Assembly: GCF_014639435.1 (NCBI RefSeq)
Contig: NZ_BMFZ01000002.1
Location: 372,001-436,000 of the forward strand
From: Hafnia psychrotolerans
Lineage (GTDB): Bacteria; Pseudomonadota; Gammaproteobacteria; Enterobacterales; Enterobacteriaceae
Length of the DNA stretch: 64,000 bases
Reading direction: 5' to 3'
The notes beneath the pieces are model-generated. The model made no database searches. It saw only the letters and a list, made by a program, of their open reading frames with translations, and had not been told where the DNA came from. Made by a program: the position numbers and the translations under genes. Each line of letters begins with the position of its first letter. Position 1 is the stretch's first letter. Positions 1 to 7,404 of the stretch are shown in pieces.

Positions 1-1117
1 CCCCACCGATAACACCAATACTCATCGAGTTGACGATTGCTCGCAGCAGGTTTGGCTGTTCCCAGATAGTGCGGAAAGTATTGAGTGACAGCTCATCCCA
101 TATCGACACACCCACACCCCAGTTGGAGATGAAGGCACGTAAAACAACTCCCATCAAGGGCACACCAATGGTGACCGTCAGCCAGAAGGCCACCACGGCA
201 CCCGCGACCCAACGCCATTTACCCAGCGGTAATGCCCGTGCCTGCGAGGCTTTGCCTTTGACGGTGACGAAACGGTTGGCGGTGCGCATCAGGCGGCGCT
301 GTAACATGACCAACGGGATTGTGATGCAAATCAGTACCACCGCCACCGCCGCCATCAGATGATAGGATGGCGTGCCAAGTTTGTTGGTGAGCTGATACAG
401 ATAGGTCGCCAACACCAGGTTACCTTCGGGATCACCGAGAACCAGCATCAGGCCGAACACTTCCAGTCCGAGGAAAAAGAGCAATACCGCAGCATACAAA
501 ATGGCCGGACGAACCATCGGCAGGCTGACCGCCGTCATGACTTGCAAAGGCGAAGCTCCGGCAGTCCGCGCGGCTTCTTCGACGTCAGACCCGACGCTGC
601 GCAACGCCGATGAGATGTAAAGGTAAGCGTGCGGTACGTGGGTAAGACCGGCAATCACCACGATGCTGGACATCGCGTAGATGTTCCACGGCACAAAACC
701 GAACAAGGACTCCGCCCACAGTGAGAAAAACCCGACCGGTCCGGCAGCAACAACGTAACCGAAGCCAAGTACCATAGGAGAAACAAAAATGGGCACCAGG
801 ATCAGCGGCTCAATGAGACGGCGACCGGGCAAGTCGGTGCGCACCATCAGGAAAGCGAGTATTCCACCGAGCGGGATCGAGATGACGACCAGCCCGAACG
901 CCAGAATAAAGCCGCTTTTCAGCGCTTTGTAGAAATCCGGGTCGGTGAAGATAAATTCAAAAGATTCAAGGCTCCACTCTTTCGACGGGGCAAAGAACGG
1001 GGCGGAAAGAAAACTCTGTATGACAATGAACGACAGCGGAATATAGATAACCAATGCCGTGATTAATACCACTATGCTGCGCGGCAGACCCTGCCACTTT
1101 CGGCGCAATGCATTCAT
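1..1117 (-). CDS. ABC importer permease, iron(III)/sugar-phosphate type (partial)
   Basis: Inner-membrane permease of an AfuB/FbpB/SfuB-type binding-protein ABC importer. It starts with ATG at 1117 on the complement and runs off the left edge after 372 codons without a stop, so the C-terminus is not in the window. Hydrophobic segments begin near residues 13, 70 and 105. A typical EAA coupling loop (EEAARTAGA, residues 180-188) would contact the ATPase. A second permease half starts near residue 308, which fits the fused two-domain permeases of this family (usually over 500 residues). It lies 109 bp downstream of the binding-protein gene on the same strand, and an ATPase gene is expected beyond the left edge. 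Substrate (iron or phosphorylated sugar) cannot be decided from sequence alone. Confidence 0.85.
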   Translation of the reverse strand, partial: MNALRRKWQGLPRSIVVLITALVIYIPLSFIVIQSFLSAPFFAPSKEWSLESFEFIFTDPDFYKALKSGFILAFGLVVISIPLGGILAFLMVRTDLPGRRLIEPLILVPIFVSPMVLGFGYVVAAGPVGFFSLWAESLFGFVPWNIYAMSSIVVIAGLTHVPHAYLYISSALRSVGSDVEEAARTAGASPLQVMTAVSLPMVRPAILYAAVLLFFLGLEVFGLMLVLGDPEGNLVLATYLYQLTNKLGTPSYHLMAAVAVVLICITIPLVMLQRRLMRTANRFVTVKGKASQARALPLGKWRWVAGAVVAFWLTVTIGVPLMGVVLRAFISNWGVGVSIWDELSLNTFRTIWEQPNLLRAIVNSMSIGVIGG

Positions 1118-1226
1118 ATTACATCCCTTCGGTTAACAACCCTGAGCCGCGTGGTCAGGCAATAGAACGGGGAGTTATCCCCCCGTATAGACGCAAAATC
1201 ATTCGAGCTGCAGGATGGCAGGTCTA

Positions 1227-2315
1227 TTATTTACCGGCAGCGGTACGCCATTGCTTGATGTAGTCCAGACGCTTTTTCTGTTGTAAGTATTCCAACAGGG
1301 TTTCATTCACCGGGATCGGTTTTAACGCGCTGCCTAACATTTTAGTCAGACCGTCGATATCATTCTTACCTTCAATATCGTTGCGGATTGACGGAATGTC
1401 GGCCTGGTTAGCGAGGATGTTCTGACCTGCCTCAGAGAGCACATAGTCCAGCCACAGTTTGGCAGCATTACTATTTTTGGCTTCTTTACTGATGAAGGAA
1501 ACGCGCGATAGCACCAGCGTGTAATCCTTCGGATAGGAAATACCGAGCGACGGGTCAGTTTTGGCCCGGGCTTCAGCGTAGGAACCGAGGATATTAAAAC
1601 CAATCAGGTTTTCGCCTGATGACACCCTTTCCATCATGGTGCCGGTAGAAGATTGCACCGCCAGACCGCCTTTCGCCATTTCGCTCAAGTTTTTGAAGTA
1701 ATTCGGGTCGGCTTTAAAGTCCTGCACGGAGAGCATGAAACCCAGCCCCGATTTTTCGATATCGTAGGTGGTGACTTTCTTGCTGAATTTTTCCGTCTGG
1801 CTGGCAATCAGTTTCGCCAGCGCCGCATGGGAATCTGGCACGTCACCGGCGGGGATCAGTCGTTTGTTGTAGATAAAGACCACTGGCTCGTAAGTTGTGC
1901 CGTAGGCCTTCTCTTTCCACACGGCCCATTTTGGTAACTGCGGCAATTCAGGAGAGGAGTATTCAGCCGCGTAATCAGTCGCCAGTTTCAGCGCGGTATC
2001 CATCGACGAACTCCACACCACGTCACCACTGTTGCCGCCCGCAGCCTGCTCACTGATGTAGCGGTTATATAACTCAGTGCTGTTCATGTCGTTGTATTCG
2101 ACTTTGATACCCGGATAGGCCGTTTCAAAGCCCTGAATCAGTGGGCCTGCGGCTTTAGTATCCGTGGTGGAGTAGACCACCACTTTTCCCTCTTTGGTGG
2201 CCGCATCAACGATTTTTTGATAGTCAGCCGGGTACCCTTGAGGTAATGCAGACATTGCAGAAGTAGAGAGCAAAACAGTGGAAGCCAGCAGAGACAGACG
2301 TATTTTTTTCGACAT
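1227..2315 (-). CDS. Periplasmic substrate-binding protein of AfuA/FbpA-type ABC importer
   Basis: Extracytoplasmic solute receptor of COG1840 (AfuA) type, 362 residues. Residues 1-22 form a Sec signal peptide (lysines, hydrophobic stretch, AMSA before the mature start). The mature protein opens with the EGKVVVYSTTD block, then FETAYPGIKVEY, which is typical of the family. It delivers its ligand to the permease encoded 109 bp downstream. An AGAGGT ribosome site precedes the ATG. Classical ferric-binding members use paired tyrosines near the C-terminal half, and I do not see a clear YY pair here. A sugar-phosphate ligand, as described for some AfuA proteins, is therefore as likely as iron. Confidence 0.85.
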   Translation of the reverse strand: MSKKIRLSLLASTVLLSTSAMSALPQGYPADYQKIVDAATKEGKVVVYSTTDTKAAGPLIQGFETAYPGIKVEYNDMNSTELYNRYISEQAAGGNSGDVVWSSSMDTALKLATDYAAEYSSPELPQLPKWAVWKEKAYGTTYEPVVFIYNKRLIPAGDVPDSHAALAKLIASQTEKFSKKVTTYDIEKSGLGFMLSVQDFKADPNYFKNLSEMAKGGLAVQSSTGTMMERVSSGENLIGFNILGSYAEARAKTDPSLGISYPKDYTLVLSRVSFISKEAKNSNAAKLWLDYVLSEAGQNILANQADIPSIRNDIEGKNDIDGLTKMLGSALKPIPVNETLLEYLQQKKRLDYIKQWRTAAGK

Positions 2316-2489
2316 TATCGTTAACCTCTAGTTACATTTGGGAAACTAAAAATCAACATAACGCATAACATCTGACAGGCAATAGCGTAATTTTTTTATC
2401 TTCTTAAAGTGTGATTCGAGGCGTTTTTTGAGCAATTAACACCATAAAAACCACGGGGAAAAGCGGTTTTCAGACCACCGGCAGAGATT

Positions 2490-2660
2490 CCGGTGCCGGC
2501 CGATCATCGCGGCAATCTCCTTAAACGGCGAGCTCGGTTCGACAGTGGCGTGAACAATAGCGTTTGCGCGCCCTTCTCCAGCACCAGGCGGAACACGCAA
2601 CCGCATTCAGCACGGCGTTTAAACGGACGTCCAATGGTACAGCAGGGGCCGGTGTCCGAG
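2490..2660 (-). pseudogene. Remnant of extended short-chain dehydrogenase/epimerase
   Basis: No intact gene is present. On the minus strand the peptide VFRLVLEKGA (about 2567-2597) is followed in another frame by NAIVHATVE and PFKEIAAMIGRH (about 2491-2562). Together these match the late part of NAD(P)-dependent epimerase-like SDRs, where FRLALEKG leads into YHAVAEEGVPFREIAEAIGR. The frame changes between the blocks and coding similarity stops abruptly near 2490, next to the AT-rich upstream region of the transporter operon. I read this as a truncated, frameshifted relic at the left border of the accessory islet. Confidence 0.5.
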
Positions 2661-2877
2661 AGCACTCCGATCACAGCTGAAAGGGCTTTCCCAAAACTTG
2701 TTCCCGATTGAATTTCCCGAAACGGCCAATCGGACATGGAGAAGCGGGCATGCGGGGGACCGGCTAAACGGCCAGTGTCAGGATCACGCGCTGGTCGATC
2801 GAACGATGACAAGTCGGCGCATGGCCGACCGGCGGGTTTCGACAAGATCAGTCCAACCGCTAATGGGCCGGCTGAGG

Positions 2878-3021
2878 TCAGTCAGCTTTGGGCTGCGAGG
2901 TCATTCTCGTCAAAGGCTTTGCCGTATCCAAATTACTCGTTCCCCCATAATGGGTTCCGAAACCCATGATGGGGACTTCAATTCCCGATGCGCCCAGACG
3001 GCGATGTTCGGCGATCGTCAT
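2878..3021 (-). pseudogene. Aldo/keto reductase, N-terminal fragment
   Basis: From ATG at 3021 (complement) the frame reads MTIAEHRRLGASGIEVPIMG then FGT and GG, the conserved beginning of aldo/keto reductases (RRLG.SGL.V...GFGT..GG). Similarity ends after about 26 residues, and the frame stops at 2878 after 47 codons, where a full enzyme has about 300. The 3' part of the gene is missing. An AKR C-terminal fragment lies 31 bp upstream on the same strand. Confidence 0.6.
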
Positions 3022-3052
3022 AGGGAAATCCTTGTGCCATTTTTCGACGTTT

Positions 3053-3160
3053 TCAGTCGGCTGAAGCCATGAACCCGGTCGCCATCGCCTTGGCCAGCAT
3101 GGCAGCCTCCTCGTCGGTAAGGGTGACGGAAAGTGCCGCGATGGCGTCATCAATGTGCTT
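3053..3160 (-). pseudogene. Aldo/keto reductase, C-terminal fragment
   Basis: The minus strand encodes KHIDDAIAALSVTLTDEEAA, then an alanine-rich tail and a stop at 3053-3055. This is the usual end of aldo/keto reductases (IDDAIAALDVTLTDEE.A.LE). In frame, the sequence upstream of the lysine is closed by a stop, and the plus-strand TetR fragment begins at the same point, so a recombination junction lies near 3160. The fragment precedes the AKR N-terminal fragment on the same strand, which suggests two formerly tandem reductase genes or a permuted single one. Confidence 0.5.
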
Positions 3161-3383
3161 ATCGGATCAGGATTTTCAGGAGACGTATCGGCAGATGGTG
3201 AGCGTGGTTGGCTTGTTTATGAGCGAACGCGAGAAGGCGGGAGAAATCCAACGGGGAGCCAATCCCGAAGATTTTCTGAAACTATTGCAGTTCCTTTGGC
3301 AAACATCCTCCGGTCCGGAAGGAAAGGCCCAGGCAGATCAGCTTCTTGCTCTTCTCTTCCGTGGCTTGAGGGCTCGGGCCTGA
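3159..3383 (+). pseudogene. TetR-family regulator, C-terminal fragment
   Basis: About 74 residues, from SDQDFQETYRQMVSVVGLF to LLALLFRGLRARA and a stop, have the amphipathic helix pattern and ending (QADQLLALLFRGLR) of the ligand-binding domain of TetR regulators. The N-terminal helix-turn-helix is absent. An ATG-initiated frame can be drawn from 3069, but its first 30 codons overlap the antisense of an AKR tail, so that start is probably accidental. Confidence 0.5.
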
Positions 3384-3509
3384 CTTGCTGCCCAAAGATG
3401 AGTGACCGTCGGCCTTCGGGAGGTGCATCAACGGTGCTGAACGTCGGAAGCTTTGAGGAATATCCTTCTTTATCGTCAGAGCAGCCTGAAGGGCCGCATT
3501 TGGCCGAGA

Positions 3510-3878
3510 TCAGCTTTGCAACGTGTGGAACGTGATGGCGTAACCATCGGGATCGCTGGCCACAAAGAACCTGCCGAACGGGCCATTGCTCAGCGGGCTC
3601 AGCACCTTCGCGCCGCGTTCGACGATCAGGTCGTGGAAGGTGTCCGCATCGTCGCAGGCAACCCACAACACCATGCCGGTTCCCAAGGGGCCGTTTTCAG
3701 GCAGAGGCCGCAGCGGTTCGCGCAGCGCCAGGGCAATCGGCTTGGTGGTAAAGACGACAGCGCCGGGCGGACTCCGGTCTGCTGCCGTTAAGCCGAAGAC
3801 GTCCTTGTAGAACGCGGCGGAGGTTGCGAGGTCACGAACCTGCAACGCGATAAAGGATGGTCCGATCGGTATTGTCAT
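3510..3878 (-). CDS. VOC-family (glyoxalase/bleomycin-resistance fold) protein
   Basis: An intact 122-residue protein with one vicinal-oxygen-chelate unit pair. The N-terminal half carries the beta-alpha opening FIALQVRDLATSAAFYKDVF. The C-terminal half carries PFGRFFVASDPDGYAITF, the usual GR.F.F.DPDG...E region, with threonine at the position often held by a metal-binding glutamate. Metal-dependent lyase activity is therefore doubtful, and a binding or isomerase role is possible. It is divergent from the MarR gene with 54 bp between the ATGs, and that gap contains inverted repeats, so control by MarR is likely. The real substrate is unknown. Confidence 0.8.
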   Translation of the reverse strand: MTIPIGPSFIALQVRDLATSAAFYKDVFGLTAADRSPPGAVVFTTKPIALALREPLRPLPENGPLGTGMVLWVACDDADTFHDLIVERGAKVLSPLSNGPFGRFFVASDPDGYAITFHTLQS

Positions 3879-3896
3879 TTTGTGCGGTCCAGCATA

Positions 3897-3934
3897 ATAT
3901 AAGGTTCCTTACATTAATATCAGGCACCTTATAT
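3897..3934. promoter_or_regulatory. Probable MarR operator between voc and marR
   Basis: The short divergent gap contains a 12-bp palindrome TAAGGTTCCTTA (3900-3911). It also has a wider pair of 9-bp arms, ATATAAGGT (3897-3905) and ACCTTATAT (3926-3934). The right arm overlaps the first marR ATG at 3933. Inverted repeats of this size between a MarR gene and its divergent partner are the usual autoregulated operator arrangement. Binding is inferred. Confidence 0.5.
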
Positions 3935-4382
3935 GTCAATGCGTAAAATGAACCCTGCGAGTGGGGAGGGCTGGATCGGCTACAGTTTGAAAATCGCCCA
4001 ACATCGTCTGCGACAACGGTTGGAGGCAGAATTGGCGGGGACTGGCGTCTTCGCGTCGCAGAATGCTGTGTTGCTTGCCATTGGCGACAATCCGCGAATC
4101 TCGAATGCTTCCCTGGCGCGAGCTGCCTTCGTGACGCCCCAGTCCATGCAGGGCATGCTTGTCACATTGGAGCGAGACGGGTTCATTGTGCGCACGCCTC
4201 ATCCCGAACATGGGCGGATCATCATGACGGAGCTGACCGAAAAGGGCACAGCAGCGGCACAGGCCGGCACGATCGCGGCCGAGGCTGTCGAGCGGCAGAT
4301 GCTTGCCGGCCTGACCAGCGACGAGGTCAAGCTGCTGGGCGACCTTCTGCAACGTTGCGCTGATGCGCTTGAGGGGTCTTGA
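3933..4382 (+). CDS. MarR-family transcriptional regulator
   Basis: 149 residues with the MarR winged-helix layout. Helix 1 is YSLKIAQHRLRQRLEAELAG. A helix-turn-helix lies near residues 55-85 (NASLARAAFVTPQSMQGMLV), followed by the wing (LERDGFIVRTPHPEHGR) and a C-terminal dimerisation helix. It probably represses the divergent voc gene and its own transcript, which also carries the EVE gene. Three in-frame ATGs (3933, 3939, 3948) are possible. The first overlaps the operator and none has a strong ribosome site, so the exact start is uncertain. Codon and base use look GC-richer than the backbone. Confidence 0.85.
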   Translation: MSMRKMNPASGEGWIGYSLKIAQHRLRQRLEAELAGTGVFASQNAVLLAIGDNPRISNASLARAAFVTPQSMQGMLVTLERDGFIVRTPHPEHGRIIMTELTEKGTAAAQAGTIAAEAVERQMLAGLTSDEVKLLGDLLQRCADALEGS

Positions 4383-4385
4383 GCT

Positions 4386-4832
4386 ATGGCGTTCTGGATG
4401 GGTGTCGCATCGGCGGAACATGCTCGCGGCGGCCGCGACGGCGGCTTTGCACAACTCGGGCACGGCAAGCATATTGCGGTGAAGTCTCTCAGCAAGGGCG
4501 ACTGGATCGTCTACTACTCCCCGCGCGAAGGCATGGGGGAAGGCGGGACGGTGCAGGCGTTCACGACAATCGGGCGAGTGACGTCAGATACGCCTTACCG
4601 GGCCGAGCAGGCGATGGACTTCAATCCATACCGTGTCGATGTGGACTATCTGACGGACGCCAGGGCCGCTCCGATCAAACCGCTGCTGAATCACCTCCTA
4701 CTGACCCGCGATCACGCCTCCAACTGGGGCATCGTGATGCGCGGGCCAAAGCGCAAGCTTGAAGAAGAAGACATGCGGCGAATCGCGGAAGCAATGGGTG
4801 TTCTGGCGCAATTTGAAAGTATACGGGACTGA
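4386..4832 (+). CDS. EVE (PUA-like) domain protein
   Basis: 148-residue single-domain protein. It starts MAFWMGVASAEHARGG and continues LSKGDWIVYYSPREGMGEGG, ending in a helical MRRIAEAMG segment. This is the EVE layout, a PUA-superfamily fold thought to recognise modified bases in DNA or RNA. The ATG lies 3 bp after the marR stop, with GAGGGG 9 nt upstream, so marR and this gene should be co-transcribed and translationally close. EVE proteins occur beside MarR/HxlR regulators in alphaproteobacteria and actinobacteria. The cellular role here is unknown. A nucleic-acid-modification reader linked to stress or defence is an inference. Confidence 0.8.
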   Translation: MAFWMGVASAEHARGGRDGGFAQLGHGKHIAVKSLSKGDWIVYYSPREGMGEGGTVQAFTTIGRVTSDTPYRAEQAMDFNPYRVDVDYLTDARAAPIKPLLNHLLLTRDHASNWGIVMRGPKRKLEEEDMRRIAEAMGVLAQFESIRD

Positions 4833-5043
4833 CATCGCGCTGGAATTGGCCGGGAATACAAGACAGAACGACGAGGACGATCCACTCTGACTGCGTAAAT
4901 TACGCTTGTTTGACGATTTCCGTCTCTGGCTGTTAAGGCACTTGGTCTTATCGTCCAACTCGGGATCGGAAACTGCCGACACGGGCCTTCCCGCGGTACG
5001 CCATGTTCGATACCCGCGTACGTGGTCCGTGTGGCCTCGCAGT

Positions 5044-5147
5044 GTTTGCGTATCCATAGCGCGCAATCGGCGGGAAGTGACGGCGCGCGCCAGACCGCCA
5101 GACGAAGATGAGCCCTACGTCTGCGCTATAGCCCTCTAACGCCGCAC
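5044..5147. repeat. Islet palindromic repeat, copy R1
   Basis: Begins GTTTGCGTATCC and ends CTCTAACGCCGCAC. It shares its left 20 bp and its right block (from GACGAAGATGAGC to GCCGCAC) with R2 in the same orientation. The arms CATAGCGCG and GCGCTATAG can pair across the element. It sits 211 bp after the EVE gene. Confidence 0.7.
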
Positions 5148-5180
5148 GGTGTCAGTCCCAGCACAGCCTGACACCGTTTT
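5146..5180 (+). terminator. Hairpin with T tract after EVE gene/R1
   Basis: A perfect 10-bp stem, ACGGTGTCAG (5146-5155) and CTGACACCGT (5168-5177), with a 12-nt loop and TTTT immediately after. This fits a rho-independent terminator for the marR-EVE transcript, although the loop is long. Confidence 0.5.
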
Positions 5181-5512
5181 ATCAGCGCCTTTAGGCATTC
5201 TATGACTGGCAAAGATCTGACGGACTACCGACCATTAGTTTGGAAATAGGAGGCGATAGCTGCGGTTGCTGGGTGAACTGCTTTTCCGATTGGGATGATA
5301 TTTGGAGGAAGGTGCGGGGAGCAGGTGCATATCATCCTTGTTGAACCCGATGGTTTCCTGTATTTATCGAGTGTCGCGAAAAACATCGGCCTGCGCACAG
5401 CGTCCATGCTCTGCAAGCTGCTGAATACACGTCGCTCACGTACGCGCGTGATCGCCCAGCGCCTCCCAACAACCACCAGCATCGAAGGATGCGGTGACAC
5501 TGGAGCGCACAC

Positions 5513-6649
5513 ATGCGAAACACCATTGCCATCATCGGCGCCGGCCTTGGCGGCCTGACGCTTGCCCTAATCCTGCATCGACACGGGATCGAAGCGACGA
5601 TCTACGAAGCCGATCCGTCACCGACCACCAGGAAGCAGGGAGGCTTGCTCGACATACACCAGCATAACGGTCAGCTCGCGCTCAAGGCGGCCGGTCTGTA
5701 TGACTCATTCCTGCGGCTTGTTCGGCCAGGTGAAGATGCAAAGCGCATCGTGAACAAGGATGGGATCATCCTGCTGGATGATGCCGGGGGCCGTTCGCCC
5801 CGGCCCGAGGTCGACCGGGGTGAACTTCGCGCCATGCTGATCGCCTCACTTCCAGACACCGCTATCTGCTGGGATCACAAGGTCACGCACCTGACGCAAA
5901 CAGAAGAAGGCCGGCACAAGGCTTGTTTCGCCAACGGGGTACAGACGACGGTTGATCTGGTCGTTGGTGCCGACGGTGCTTGGTCGAAGGTCCGCCCGCT
6001 TATCTCCGATGCCAAGCCGGTCTATTCTGGCACCTGCTTTATCGAGATAGCGCTGGCTGCCGGCGACGCGCGCTGTGCGCAAAGCGTGGCGGCGATCGGC
6101 GTCGGCACCCTCATCGCAGCGGCGCCAGGCAGGGGCATCATCGCACATCGCAATGCGGATGGCAGCGTTGCGGGATACGTTGCGTTGAACGAGCCGGAGG
6201 AGTGGATCAGATCCATCGATTTCAGCGATGCTCGCGCCGGATTGGATTTCGTCGCACAGCAGTTTTCGGGCTGGGCTCCATATCTGACAAGTTTCATTAT
6301 CGACAGCATCGCCGATCCCACGATCCGTCCGATCTATGCACTACCGGTCGGGCATGAGTGGCAGCGGAAGACCGGCCTGACCTTGGTCGGCGACGCGGCA
6401 CACCTTATGTCCCCCTTCGCGGGTGAGGGCGCCAATCTCGCCATGTACGACGGCGCGGAGCTCGCTCAGGCGATCATCGACACCCCCGACGACATTGAAG
6501 CAGCCTTATCCAGGTATGAGGAGGCCTTGTTTCCGCGAAGCCGTGAAGTCGCGGACCTGTCGGCGCAGAACCTGAGGCTGTTCTTCGGTAGCACTGCCCC
6601 AGGCAGCGTGGTCGATCTGTTCAGCAGCCTTGTAGCATCTGACGCATGA
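5513..6649 (+). CDS. FAD-dependent monooxygenase resembling tetracycline-inactivating Tet(X)
   Basis: An intact 378-residue flavoprotein of the group A aromatic hydroxylase family. Residues 4-18 hold the GxGxxG dinucleotide fold (IIGAGLGGLTLAL). A GGLLDIHQHNGQLALKAAGL block and PEVDRGELRAMLIASL, then a WDHKV step, follow in the order seen in Tet(X). The second FAD motif is LVGDAAHLMSPFAGEGANLA near residue 290. Tet(X) has the same string with MPPFAGQGVN. Such enzymes hydroxylate a small aromatic or polyketide substrate using NADPH and oxygen. Tetracycline inactivation is plausible but not shown. The start ATG has GGAG 8 nt upstream. The gene stands alone on its strand between repeats R1 and R2 and is GC-rich, which suggests transfer. 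Confidence 0.8.
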   Translation: MRNTIAIIGAGLGGLTLALILHRHGIEATIYEADPSPTTRKQGGLLDIHQHNGQLALKAAGLYDSFLRLVRPGEDAKRIVNKDGIILLDDAGGRSPRPEVDRGELRAMLIASLPDTAICWDHKVTHLTQTEEGRHKACFANGVQTTVDLVVGADGAWSKVRPLISDAKPVYSGTCFIEIALAAGDARCAQSVAAIGVGTLIAAAPGRGIIAHRNADGSVAGYVALNEPEEWIRSIDFSDARAGLDFVAQQFSGWAPYLTSFIIDSIADPTIRPIYALPVGHEWQRKTGLTLVGDAAHLMSPFAGEGANLAMYDGAELAQAIIDTPDDIEAALSRYEEALFPRSREVADLSAQNLRLFFGSTAPGSVVDLFSSLVASDA

Positions 6650-7090
6650 CAACAGCCTCACCCCACCACGTCCATGCTCAATTCGGCTTCCCGAAAACGA
6701 GCCTTCGCCGGGGCAGCAGGCGCTGGGCTCCCCGCCGTTTTGGGGAGGACGCAGGCTGGACGTCGCATTCGATATCCGCGCTGGAAGCCCAGATGCTAAT
6801 CGACGGCGTTTACGTATCCATCGCGCGGAATATCGGGCCATCGCGTAGAATCGGCGGGACTGGCGGGCCACGCCCGACGAAGATGAGCACTACGTCTACG
6901 CTATAGCCCTCTAATGCCGCACGATATTAACCGGCCCTTCGCGCGAAGCGGGCGTCATCATTGCCATCAACATGCAGGCGAACAGCCACGGTCATAATGA
7001 AAATCGTTTCGTTCTACATCGTTGGTCGCGGAACAGACTGTTTCCGGTGAGAAATTTCCACCCATGAAACTGGCGAAATGACGAAGCCGC
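6650..7090. other. Non-coding stretch with repeat R2
   Basis: No recognisable gene. It includes a small CTCCCC/GGGGAG hairpin near 6729-6748, repeat R2, and a GC-rich palindromic stretch just after R2 around 6935-6952. Short frames here have no family signature. Confidence 0.5.
6808..6922. repeat. Islet palindromic repeat, copy R2
   Basis: Begins GTTTACGTATCC and ends CTCTAATGCCGCAC, parallel to R1. The middle part (GCCATCGCGTAGAATCGGCGG) is shared with R3 but shortened in R1. It lies 158 bp after the Tet(X)-like gene. It is the longest copy and probably closest to the full element. Confidence 0.7.
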
Positions 7091-7400
7091 CTATGCCGCC
7101 GCCACGGCGTCACGGGCGCGCTGAGGCAACTCATCGAACCACGGGCGGTTCAACAAACACCTTCTCGGCCAGGAAGTCCACGAAGACGCGCAGTTTAGGT
7201 GAGAGCTGACGGCTGGACGGCCAGAGAACCCGAAAGGCACCTGCGTTCTGGACGTGATCGGTCAGGACAACCACCAGCCGCCCCTCCTCTATCTGTTGGC
7301 GCACGGCAAAATCCGGGAGACAAGCGATGCCGGTGCCCTGTTCGGCCATGCGGATCAGCGGTTCGATATTGTTTGCAATGGCCGACTGGGGGAAGCACGA
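7091..7400 (-). pseudogene. LysR-family regulator, C-terminal remnant
   Basis: The minus strand reads SAIANNIEPLIRMAEQGTGI then ACLPDFAVRQQIEEGRLV and LWPSSRQLSPKLRVFVDFLA, which is the effector-domain end of a LysR regulator (GLGIA.LPDF.V...I..G.L). After FVEPPVV the coding signal moves to another frame (PWFDELPQRARDAVAAA, stop at 7091). Another frame change lies near 7385. The DNA-binding half is missing. It is a truncated, frameshifted relic. Confidence 0.6.
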
Positions 7401-7404
7401 TGTC

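Larger units (their letters stand above)
4833..5512. other. Non-coding stretch with repeat and hairpin
   Basis: No convincing gene. It holds repeat copy R1 (5044-5147), directly followed by a hairpin with a short T tract. On the minus strand, 5225-5420 keeps an open frame ending in HPATAAIASYFQTNGR that looks protein-like, but I cannot assign it to a family. It may be the tail of another broken gene. Confidence 0.5.

Noticed and set aside
2470-2520. A duplicated tRNA 3' end (att site) at the left border of the islet
   Set aside because: I searched by eye for a copy of the last bases of tRNA-Ser near 2460-2520 and found none, so a simple tRNA-island att pair cannot be claimed.
2493-2711. Plus-strand frames at the left of the islet as genes
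   Set aside because: They have no ribosome site or family signature, and the minus strand of the same DNA carries recognisable SDR pieces.
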